DNA from: CAYPXN01 sp964414715
Lineage (GTDB): Bacteria > UBA10199 > JADFYH01
DNA length: 26,253 nucleotides
Direction of reading: 5' to 3'
Assembly (NCBI GenBank): GCA_964414715.1
Contig: CAYPXN010000121.1
Location: 1-26,253 of the forward strand
In this document: one piece after another, positions 16,416-22,954 of the stretch
Position numbering within the stretch: the first letter of the stretch is position 1
How the letters are laid out: each line of letters starts with the position of its first letter
The notes under the pieces: model-generated
What the model was told of the DNA's origin: nothing
The model's database searches: none
What the model saw: only the letters and a program-made list of their open reading frames with translations
Translations under genes and position numbers: made by a program

Positions 16416-16545
16416 GGTAAGGCCTCATTTTTTTTGACAAAATCCCTTCACAAAACAAAAAAGATGAATATTTCTGGGATGTCGGCTATGTCGACTTTCC
16501 AAATTAACAACTTTTAACAAGATTGCAGAACGGGAACAAAACACC

Positions 16546-17679
16546 ATGTCCAGCAAACGAGATTTTTACGAAGTATTGGGAGTTCATCGCGAAGCCAGTG
16601 TGGAAGAAATCAAAAAAGCCTATCGAAAGGCGGCTCTTCAACACCACCCCGATCGAAATCCGGGAGACAAAGAAGCGGAAAATAAATTCAAGGAAGCCTC
16701 GGAAGCTTACGAAGTTCTCATCGATGAGTATAAACGGGAAATTTATAATCAGTATGGTCATGCAGGACTTTCGGGAACCGACTATCACCCCTTTAGTAAT
16801 GTGGAGGATATTTTTGATTCCTTTGGAGATATCTTTCAGGACTTTTTTGGAGTGGGGGGTGGAGGACGACGTGGAGGCAGAAAAAGAGCGCGTCGAGGAG
16901 ATGATTTAAGGTACGATTTGCAGATTAGTTTTTTGGAAGCCTACCATGGAGTAGAAAAAGAAATAAAAATTCACAAGGCAGAAGCTTGTGAAGAATGTGA
17001 AGGAAAAGGTTATCCCGCCACTTCTAAACCTACGACTTGCGCGCAATGTCACGGACAAGGACAAGTTTATAAATCTCAGGGATTTTTTACGGTGTCTTCC
17101 ACTTGCCCAATTTGCAGGGGAGAAGGCGTTTTTGCCAAGGTTTTGTGTAAAGAATGCTCAGGTAAGGGTCTTGTTTCAAAAGAGAAAAAATTAAAAGTGA
17201 AAATTCCGGCAGGTGTAGAAAATGGAAATCGTATGTTGCTTCGGGGAGAAGGAGGAGCAGGTTCGGAAGGGGGACCTTCGGGGGATTTGTATGTAGTTTT
17301 ATCGGTAGAAGAACATGAGTTTTTCCAAAGAGATGCTTTGGATATATGGATGGATTTGCCCGTTTCCTTTGTTCAGGCATCCTTGGGATGTAAGATGAAA
17401 GTTCCTTTGGTTGAAGGAGAGGAAGAAGTTGAAATTCCCAAGGGGATCGATGCAGGTGAAACTCTTGTTTTAAAGGGAAAAGGTTTTCCCGATTTGCAGG
17501 GCGGAAAAAGGGGAAATCAAATTTTGCAGATTGTTTTGAAAACGCCCAAACACCTAAGTAAACGTCAGGAAGAGATTTTGGAAGAGTTTGCGGCAGAAGA
17601 GTTAAAACATTCTTCAGAAACTTTGCGTTCCCATTCTGATAAGAAATCTAAAAAGAAAAAGAAGTTTTTATGGGACTGA
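16546..17679 (+). CDS. dnaJ: Hsp40 co-chaperone DnaJ
   Basis: The protein has 377 residues and all DnaJ parts in order: J domain (RDFYEVLGVHREASVEE) with HPD at 34-36; a Gly/Phe-type linker (SNVEDIFDSFGDIFQDFFG, then a Gly/Arg run); four CxxCxGxG zinc-finger repeats at about 148-208 (CEECEGKG, CAQCHGQG, CPICRGEG, CKECSGKG); and the C-terminal substrate-binding part (VKIPAGVENGNRMLLRGEG, VEIPKGIDAGETLVLKGKG). The C-terminus is a lysine-rich tail (SDKKSKKKKKF). It stimulates the DnaK ATPase and presents substrates. It is divergent from dnaK, with 210 bases between the starts, rather than downstream of it. The ribosome site before ATG 16546 is weak (CGGGA). Confidence 0.96.
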   Translation: MSSKRDFYEVLGVHREASVEEIKKAYRKAALQHHPDRNPGDKEAENKFKEASEAYEVLIDEYKREIYNQYGHAGLSGTDYHPFSNVEDIFDSFGDIFQDFFGVGGGGRRGGRKRARRGDDLRYDLQISFLEAYHGVEKEIKIHKAEACEECEGKGYPATSKPTTCAQCHGQGQVYKSQGFFTVSSTCPICRGEGVFAKVLCKECSGKGLVSKEKKLKVKIPAGVENGNRMLLRGEGGAGSEGGPSGDLYVVLSVEEHEFFQRDALDIWMDLPVSFVQASLGCKMKVPLVEGEEEVEIPKGIDAGETLVLKGKGFPDLQGGKRGNQILQIVLKTPKHLSKRQEEILEEFAAEELKHSSETLRSHSDKKSKKKKKFLWD

Positions 17680-17699
17680 AAATTTGCTAAGAACCTTTC

Positions 17700-17820
17700 A
17701 AAAAAGGAAGACAGGGATATTCTTGAAAAACTTTAAACCGCAAAGTTATTTGCCATAAGTCCAATTGAAAATAAAAAACAGGATTTTAAAGTTTTGAAAA
17801 AAACGTCCCCGTCTTCTTTT
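17700..17820. repeat. Large imperfect inverted repeat filling the dnaJ-moxR gap
   Basis: The left arm (17700-17737, containing GGAAGACAGGGA and AAAAACTTTAAA) pairs with the right arm (17785-17820, containing TTTAAAGTTTT and GTCCCCGTCTTC). Arms are about 36 bases with a few mismatches and small gaps, and the centre is about 47 bases. The arms end within 25 bases of moxR. It looks like a miniature inverted-repeat element or a repeat of the kind mobilised by IS200-like (RAYT) enzymes. It must also hold, or lie next to, the Bat-operon promoter and could act as a terminator for dnaJ. Confidence 0.75.
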
Positions 17821-17843
17821 GTAAAGCAAACTGAGGAGAATTT

Positions 17844-18830
17844 ATGCAAGCTTCTGTTCAGGAAGTCACGGAACGTATCAAGAAATACCAACCCATTATT
17901 GCCAATCTTTTTGAAGAACTCGAAAAAACAATTGTAGGACAAAAATATCTCCTGGAACGCTTGGTGATTGGTTTATTGATGGAAGGACATATTCTGGTGG
18001 AAGGGGTTCCCGGTTTGGCAAAAACAACTGCCGTGAAAGCCTTGGCCCAGCTTCTGAAGCTTCACTTCAAAAGAATCCAGTTTACTCCGGATTTGCTACC
18101 TGCGGATTTGATCGGTACTCAGATTTATAGTCCTAAAACTCAAGAGTTTGGAGTGAAAAAAGGGCCGATTTTTACCAATATTCTTCTTGCCGATGAAATC
18201 AATCGTGCTCCTGCCAAAGTACAAAGCGCTTTGCTGGAAGCCATGCAGGAAAGGCAAGTAACCATCGGTGATGAAACTTTTCATCTGACACATCCCTTTA
18301 TTGTGTTGGCGACGCAAAATCCGATCGAACAAGAAGGAACTTATCCTCTGCCGGAAGCTCAAGTGGACCGATTTATGCTGAAATTGAATATTACTTATCC
18401 CACTCCTGGGGAAGAAGCGGCTATTATTGAACGGGTAAATCATCCGGTTCATACAGAAATGCAGGCACGTTTTGGTGCCCAGGAAATTGTCGGGCTTCGT
18501 GAAGTGATTAATCAAATTTATATCGATCCCAAGGTAAAAGATTACATTGTCAGAATTATTTTTGCGACTCGCACTCCCAAAGATTTGGGGCTGGGTTTGG
18601 AAAATTATATCCAGTTTGGCGCTTCTCCACGCGCCTCTATTTTCCTGTATCAGGTTTCCAAGGCTTACGCTTTTTTACAGGGGAGAGGTTATGTGACTCC
18701 CCAGGATGTTAAGACCATGGGATTTGATGTGCTTCGTCATCGTATTATTACCACTTATGAAGCCGAAGCAGAAGGTTTGAGTTCGGACCAAATTATCCAG
18801 AAAATTTTTGATAACGTGGAAGTGCCTTAA
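17844..18830 (+). CDS. moxR: MoxR-family AAA+ ATPase
   Basis: A 328-residue AAA+ protein has Walker A GVPGLAKT (about 54-61), Walker B ILLADEINRA, and the MoxR-typical QFTPDLLPADLIGT, LEAMQERQVTIG, VLATQNPIEQEGTYPLPEAQ and SPRASIFLYQ. MoxR ATPases are chaperone-like motors that mature or control VWA-domain partners, here the DUF58, BatA and BatB proteins encoded downstream. GAGGAG at 17833-17838 is a strong ribosome site for ATG 17844. It is the first gene of the run, directly after the inverted repeat. Confidence 0.95.
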   Translation: MQASVQEVTERIKKYQPIIANLFEELEKTIVGQKYLLERLVIGLLMEGHILVEGVPGLAKTTAVKALAQLLKLHFKRIQFTPDLLPADLIGTQIYSPKTQEFGVKKGPIFTNILLADEINRAPAKVQSALLEAMQERQVTIGDETFHLTHPFIVLATQNPIEQEGTYPLPEAQVDRFMLKLNITYPTPGEEAAIIERVNHPVHTEMQARFGAQEIVGLREVINQIYIDPKVKDYIVRIIFATRTPKDLGLGLENYIQFGASPRASIFLYQVSKAYAFLQGRGYVTPQDVKTMGFDVLRHRIITTYEAEAEGLSSDQIIQKIFDNVEVP

Positions 18831-18839
18831 GAGGAAAAT

Positions 18840-19352
18840 ATGGATTACAAAAATTTGCCCCCGGGGAAAAAATGTCCGGAAATTGTGAATGCGGTCATTG
18901 AAATTCCGAGTGGTTCCGTCAATAAATATGAATTTGATGTGGGTTTGCAGGTTTTTAAACTCGACCGGGTTCTTTACTCCGCGGTTCATTATCCTGCAGA
19001 TTATGGTTTTATTCCGGGCACCCTGGCGGAGGATGGAGATCCTCTCGATATACTGGTTTTGATTTCTTCTCCCACCTTTACGGGTTGCCTTTTGGAAGCT
19101 CGTCCTGTGGGTATGCTTGAAATGAAAGACGACAAGGGAATTGATGAAAAAGTCCTTGCGGTTGCCGAGGGAGATCCGCGTTTTTCCAATTTCAAGGATT
19201 TGCAAGATATTGCACCGCATTTGCTCCGCGAGATCGAACATTTTTTTAATGTTTATAAAGAATTAGAAGGGCGAGAAAGCAATACTTATGGTTGGTCAGA
19301 CAAAAAAAAGGCGCATGAAAGAATTCAAAAATATTTGATAAAGAAACCATGA
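18840..19352 (+). CDS. ppa: Family I inorganic pyrophosphatase
   Basis: The protein has 170 residues, the size of the bacterial hexameric enzyme. The signature EDGDPLDILVL carries the metal-binding aspartates. Other conserved parts are KYEFDVGLQVFKLDRVL, HYPADYGFIPGTL and the AVAEGDPRF region. It hydrolyses pyrophosphate in the cytoplasm to pull biosynthetic reactions forward. The ATG follows moxR by nine bases with GAGGA between them, and the stop overlaps the DUF58 start in ATGA. It is therefore embedded in the Bat operon, where a housekeeping gene is not expected. Confidence 0.95.
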   Translation: MDYKNLPPGKKCPEIVNAVIEIPSGSVNKYEFDVGLQVFKLDRVLYSAVHYPADYGFIPGTLAEDGDPLDILVLISSPTFTGCLLEARPVGMLEMKDDKGIDEKVLAVAEGDPRFSNFKDLQDIAPHLLREIEHFFNVYKELEGRESNTYGWSDKKKAHERIQKYLIKKP

Positions 19353-20224
19353 TACCCAAAGAAGTTCTCCAAAAGATTAAACAGATTGACATCAAGAGCA
19401 AGTATCTTGCGGATGAGGTTTTTGCGGGAGAATACGAAAGTGCCTTTCGCGGACATGGAATGGAATTCGAGGAAGTCCGTGAGTATCACCCGGGAGATGA
19501 CATTCGTTCAATCGATTGGAATGTCACCGCGCGTACGGGAAATCCCCATGTAAAAATATTTCGGGAAGAACGAGAGCTCTCAGTTGTTTTTTTGGTAGAT
19601 TCTTCCGCTTCCCTGAATTTTGGAACCCGGAAGCGTTTCAAACAAGAAGTGGCGGCAGAAGTGGCGGCAATTCTGGCTTATGCTGCGATCAAAAGTAGCG
19701 ACAAGGTGGGATTGATTACTTTTACGGATCAAATTGAGAAGTACATTCCCCCTAAAAAAGGTACCGGCCACGTGTGGCGAGTCATCAAGGAAATTCTCAG
19801 TTTTGAGCCTACAAAGAAAGGAACCAATCTTCAGGGAGCCCTGGAATTTTTGGTAAAAGTATTACCCCGGAGAGCTGTTTGTTTTGTGATTTCTGATTTT
19901 ATTTCGGAAGATTTCAAAAAGAGTTTGGGAATAGCAGCAAAAAGGCACGATGTGATTGCTTTGACTCTTTCAGATCCTGCAGAAGAGTCTGTGCCACGAA
20001 TGGGATGGATGAATTTTCAGGACGCAGAAAGTGGAGAAGCGCGTTGGATAGATACTCGCTCAAAAGAATTTCAGAAAATATTCCAAGACAAAAGAAAAGA
20101 GCGTCAGGAAACTTTGATGCAAAATTTTCAGTCTTTGGGGATTGATGTTTGTAATATTGAAACCAATAAGGACTATGTGACACCGCTTTTGAAATTGTTT
20201 CGAATGCGGGAGAAGAAGATGTGA
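19349..20224 (+). CDS. DUF58 / VWA-like protein of the Bat operon
   Basis: A 291-residue protein has the DUF58 signature: FRGHGMEFEEVREYHPGDD, IRSIDWNVTARTG, then VKIFREERELSVVFLVDSSA. The D-S-S-A-S stretch resembles a metal-ion-dependent adhesion site. KVGLITFTD and an FVISDFIS strand follow, as in VWA folds. No transmembrane helix is seen. In moxR-bat loci this protein is the usual partner placed between the MoxR ATPase and the membrane VWA proteins; its biochemical role is not established. Start ATG 19349 overlaps the ppa stop (ATGA). Its own stop overlaps the ATG of a repeat-encoded leader frame. Confidence 0.93.
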   Translation: MIPKEVLQKIKQIDIKSKYLADEVFAGEYESAFRGHGMEFEEVREYHPGDDIRSIDWNVTARTGNPHVKIFREERELSVVFLVDSSASLNFGTRKRFKQEVAAEVAAILAYAAIKSSDKVGLITFTDQIEKYIPPKKGTGHVWRVIKEILSFEPTKKGTNLQGALEFLVKVLPRRAVCFVISDFISEDFKKSLGIAAKRHDVIALTLSDPAEESVPRMGWMNFQDAESGEARWIDTRSKEFQKIFQDKRKERQETLMQNFQSLGIDVCNIETNKDYVTPLLKLFRMREKKM

Positions 20225-20343
20225 TGAAAAGGAAATTAATGAATATTGAAAGTCATCGCGAGGACGTGCCCGCACGGACGTGGCGATCCCGCGAGTGCAC
20301 TTACAGGATTGCCGCGCCCTTCGGGCTCGCAATGACAAGTTGA
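20224..20343 (+). CDS. Repeat-encoded 39-codon leader frame before the DUF4381-like gene
   Basis: The ATG at 20224 shares a base with the DUF58 stop. The frame runs MKRKLMNIESHRED, then through a palindromic repeat (TWRSRECTYRIAAPFGLAM), and ends in TGA at 20341-20343. The next codon, GTG, opens the DUF4381-like gene in the same frame. The batC gene and the gene at the window end begin the same way (ATG overlapping the previous stop, short Lys/Asn-rich start, repeat, LAM) without a stop. This suggests the leader was once the 5' end of the DUF4381 gene. It may be translated and coupled to it; protein function is doubtful. Confidence 0.4.
   Translation: MKRKLMNIESHREDVPARTWRSRECTYRIAAPFGLAMTS
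20252..20336. repeat. GTCATCGCGA-family palindromic repeat, copy before the DUF4381-like gene
   Basis: It begins GTCATCGCGAGG and ends CTCGCAATGAC, with internal GGCGATCCCGCGAGTGCACT and GGATTGCC. The ends are inverted (GTCAT/ATGAC), and GGCGATCC pairs with GGATTGCC. It shares the centre and right end with copies at 22970 and 26171. Confidence 0.88.
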
Positions 20344-20928
20344 GTGGATAAGTCGCTACCATCTTTAGATCAAATGACCGATATCCTGGATATTAAGCCG
20401 ATTATCCAGGTGAGTTTGCTTTGGTTTTGGATTTTGTTGTTGGTGATTCTGATTGCCTTGGGCGTCTGGCTTTATTTTTTTATTCGACGACGCTTGCATC
20501 CTGTTGAAAAAGCAAAACCAGAACCTTTGTTGAGCCCTCGAGAAGTTGCCTTGAGAGACTTGGAAGAATTGGATCATTTGGGTCTTCTTGAAAGAAGCCA
20601 ATATCGAAAATATTATTTTCGTTTGAGTGAAATTGTTCGTTTGTTTTTGCAGGATGAAATTCTCCTGCCTGCAGTAGATACCACTAGTGAAGAAATTCAA
20701 CCCTATCTTCTGAAAACGATGCTTCTTTCCAACTCTGAAAAAGAGTTAATGTCAAAAGTGTTGAGCGACATGGATTTGGTGAAGTTTGCCCGTTTTGTGC
20801 CTTCATCCCATGAAGTAACTGAACTGCGTGCCCGAGTTCGAAATTTTCTCCAGACGGCTCATTTGCCTGTTCGGGAAGAGTCAGAAAAAATCCAAAAAAA
20901 TGAAGGGGGAGTGGATGTTTCATCTTGA
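20344..20928 (+). CDS. DUF4381-like single-pass membrane protein of the Bat operon
   Basis: A 194-residue protein has one strong transmembrane segment at about residues 21-48 (VSLLWFWILLLVILIALGVW), then a basic stretch (FIRRRLHPVEK) and a cytoplasmic helical domain with RDLEELDHLG, YYFRLSEIVRLFLQDEI and FARFVPSSHE. This layout matches the small DUF4381-type protein found between the DUF58 and VWA genes of moxR-bat clusters. Function is unknown; it probably bridges the ATPase or DUF58 protein to the membrane VWA proteins. The start is uncertain: GTG 20344 directly follows the leader TGA, and ATG 20374 is in frame. Neither has a clear ribosome site, so restart after the leader frame is plausible. 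The last 14 bases overlap batA. Confidence 0.8.
   Translation: MDKSLPSLDQMTDILDIKPIIQVSLLWFWILLLVILIALGVWLYFFIRRRLHPVEKAKPEPLLSPREVALRDLEELDHLGLLERSQYRKYYFRLSEIVRLFLQDEILLPAVDTTSEEIQPYLLKTMLLSNSEKELMSKVLSDMDLVKFARFVPSSHEVTELRARVRNFLQTAHLPVREESEKIQKNEGGVDVSS
20904..20910 (+). promoter_or_regulatory. Ribosome binding site deciding the batA start
   Basis: AGGGGGA lies four bases before ATG 20915, which puts that start ahead of the in-frame ATG at 20900 and a GTG-type start at 20828. Confidence 0.6.
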
Positions 20929-21907
20929 AAATCCTCTCTTTCTCTTTTTGTTTCTTTTGCTTCCCGTTTTTGTGTGGGTGGAGTTGAAGCGAAAACGCGG
21001 TTTTATTTTTTATTCTTCCCTGAAACTTCTCGATAAAGAAAATCGACAAAAGGAAAAATTTTTTGTCTGGATTCCCTTGATCCTGAAATGTGCTGCACTT
21101 GCTTTGTTAATTTTTGCCTTGGCCCGTCCCCAACTTGCAGATGTAAAGACGGAAGTAAGTAGTGAAGGGGTGGATATTCTCCTGACAATTGACACCTCGG
21201 GGTCCATGCAGGCTCTTGATTTCAAAATTAACGGCGAAGAGGTGGATCGATTGATGGCGGTCAAAAAAGTGGTTTCGGATTTTATCAAAAACCGTCTGAG
21301 TGATCGTATTGGAATGGTGGTGTTTGGAGATATGGCTTATACCCAAACTCCTTTGACTCTGGATTATGATGTTCTGCTGAATTTTTTGGACCAGGTGGAG
21401 ATTGGTGCTGCGGGAGATGCGACTGCTATCGGAGATGCCATTGCCTTGTCTGTAAAACGTTTGAAAGATTTACCTGGGAAATCAAAAATCATTATTTTGC
21501 TGACAGATGGACGTAGTAACGCCGGGAGAATTACTCCGGAGAAAGCCGCGGAAATTGCCGCAGAGTATGGGGTAAAAATTTATACGATTGGAGTAGGCTC
21601 AAGAGGGCCTGTCCCTTTTCCGGAAAGAACCTTTTTCGGAATTCGTCATGTGCTCGTTCAGCTGGATATTGATGAAGAAGCCTTGCAGCGTATCGCGGAA
21701 AAAACCGGAGGTCAGTATTTTAGGGCTACCGATACGGAAGCGTTGAAGAAAATTTATGAAACCATCGATAAACTAGAGAAAAGTGAAGCAAAGGTGACTC
21801 ATTATCGGGAATACCAGGAATTGTTTCGTTATTTTTTGGGAGCCGCTTTTGCCTTTTTGCTGTGCGAGATGATTTTGAAACAAAGTATTTATAGGAGTTT
21901 TCCATAA
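20915..21907 (+). CDS. batA: BatA-like VWA-domain membrane protein
   Basis: From ATG 20915 the protein has 330 residues. A first hydrophobic helix (about 8-22, LFLFLFLLLPVFVWVEL) and a second (about 53-70, IPLILKCAALALLIFALARP) precede the VWA domain. Its metal site D-T-S-G-S-M is at 93-98, with DRIGMVVFGD and IILLTDGRSNAG as the later strands. A C-terminal helix (YFLGAAFAFLLCEMILKQ) closes the chain. The VWA domain would lie in the periplasm between helices. ARPQ before the VWA domain is typical of BatA/BatB. It likely forms an envelope complex with BatB and is a target of the MoxR ATPase. Confidence 0.9.
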   Translation: MFHLENPLFLFLFLLLPVFVWVELKRKRGFIFYSSLKLLDKENRQKEKFFVWIPLILKCAALALLIFALARPQLADVKTEVSSEGVDILLTIDTSGSMQALDFKINGEEVDRLMAVKKVVSDFIKNRLSDRIGMVVFGDMAYTQTPLTLDYDVLLNFLDQVEIGAAGDATAIGDAIALSVKRLKDLPGKSKIIILLTDGRSNAGRITPEKAAEIAAEYGVKIYTIGVGSRGPVPFPERTFFGIRHVLVQLDIDEEALQRIAEKTGGQYFRATDTEALKKIYETIDKLEKSEAKVTHYREYQELFRYFLGAAFAFLLCEMILKQSIYRSFP

Positions 21908-22954
21908 ATGAAATGGGGAAACCTTTACTATTTATATTTGTTGGCCCTAATTCCGACTTTTGCTTTTCTTTTCTTTTTGCTCGCAAGACAGCGTAAGAAA
22001 TGGATGGAAAGTTTTGCCGATTCGAAGTTTTGGCAAAAACTGATGCCCATCTCCCGACCGGGAAAGCTGGTCGTTAAACAAATTCTTTGGCTTTTTGCAT
22101 TGCTCTGTTTTGTGGTGGCTTTTGCAGAACCAAAATGGGGCTATCATTTTGAAGATGTGGTAAGAAAGGGAGTGGATATTTTCCTCTTGGTCGATGTTTC
22201 AAACTCCATGTTGGCAGAAGATGTAAAACCGAATCGTTTGGAAAGGGCGAAACGAAAGATCTACGACTTGCTGAAAATTTCGCAGGGAGACCGTATTGGT
22301 TTGATTATTTTTGCGGGACGAGCCGTGGTGCTTTGTCCCTTGACCCTGGATTATCAGGCGATTCATCAGTTTTTAGAAACCTTATCACCAGACTTAATTC
22401 CGATTCAGGGTACCGATTTGTCCGGCGCTATTACACTTGCCTTGAAAAGCTTTAAAGATCCCAAGTCTCAAAAGGCACTGATTACTTTTACCGATGGTGA
22501 AGACCATAATCCGGATATGGCAAAAATCGCCACTACACTTAAAGAACAAAAAATCCCGCTCTATATCTTGGGCTTTGGAACGACCGAAGGTGCTCCTATA
22601 CCTCTTCCAAAAGGTGAAGGAGGATTTAAGAGGGATGATGCAGGAAATTTGGTGGTTACAAAACTTGCGGAGAAAAGTTTGTCTCAATTGGCTTCAGAAA
22701 CGGGTGGAGAGTATGTGCGCTCTGTAACCAGCGATGAAGATTTGAATGAGTTGTATGCCAAGGGTTTAAAAGGAGCCATGAGTGGTTCTGAAATCAAAGC
22801 GAGCAAGAAACGTGTTTATGAGTCCCGTTTTCAATGGCCCTTAGGTTTTGGAATATTTTTATTATTTTTAAGTTACTTATTAAGTGAAGTGAAAGTAAAT
22901 CGTTCAGGCATTTTGAGTCGTATGAGACGTTTGAGAAAAGAAAATGTTGAATAG
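21908..22954 (+). CDS. batB: BatB-like VWA-domain membrane protein
   Basis: A 348-residue paralogue of the preceding protein. Helices lie at about 8-26 (YLYLLALIPTFAFLFFLL) and 58-73 (ILWLFALLCFVVAFAEP). The metal site D-V-S-N-S-M is at 96-101, followed by EDVKPNRLERAKR, DRIGLIIFAGRA and ALITFTDGEDHN. A final helix (WPLGFGIFLLFLSYLLSEV) is near residues 308-327. ATG 21908 comes directly after the batA TAA, with AGGAG at 21893-21897. The 3' end overlaps the batC start by 11 bases. The tandem batA-batB duplication is normal for this locus. Confidence 0.92.
   Translation: MKWGNLYYLYLLALIPTFAFLFFLLARQRKKWMESFADSKFWQKLMPISRPGKLVVKQILWLFALLCFVVAFAEPKWGYHFEDVVRKGVDIFLLVDVSNSMLAEDVKPNRLERAKRKIYDLLKISQGDRIGLIIFAGRAVVLCPLTLDYQAIHQFLETLSPDLIPIQGTDLSGAITLALKSFKDPKSQKALITFTDGEDHNPDMAKIATTLKEQKIPLYILGFGTTEGAPIPLPKGEGGFKRDDAGNLVVTKLAEKSLSQLASETGGEYVRSVTSDEDLNELYAKGLKGAMSGSEIKASKKRVYESRFQWPLGFGIFLLFLSYLLSEVKVNRSGILSRMRRLRKENVE

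Noticed and set aside
16336..16545. CIRCE operator between dnaK and dnaJ
   Set aside because: No TTAGCACTC/GAGTGCTAA-like inverted pair was found.
20828..20914. Upstream extension of batA
   Set aside because: It would overlap the preceding gene by about 100 bases and add a non-hydrophobic leader; the strong ribosome site favours ATG 20915.
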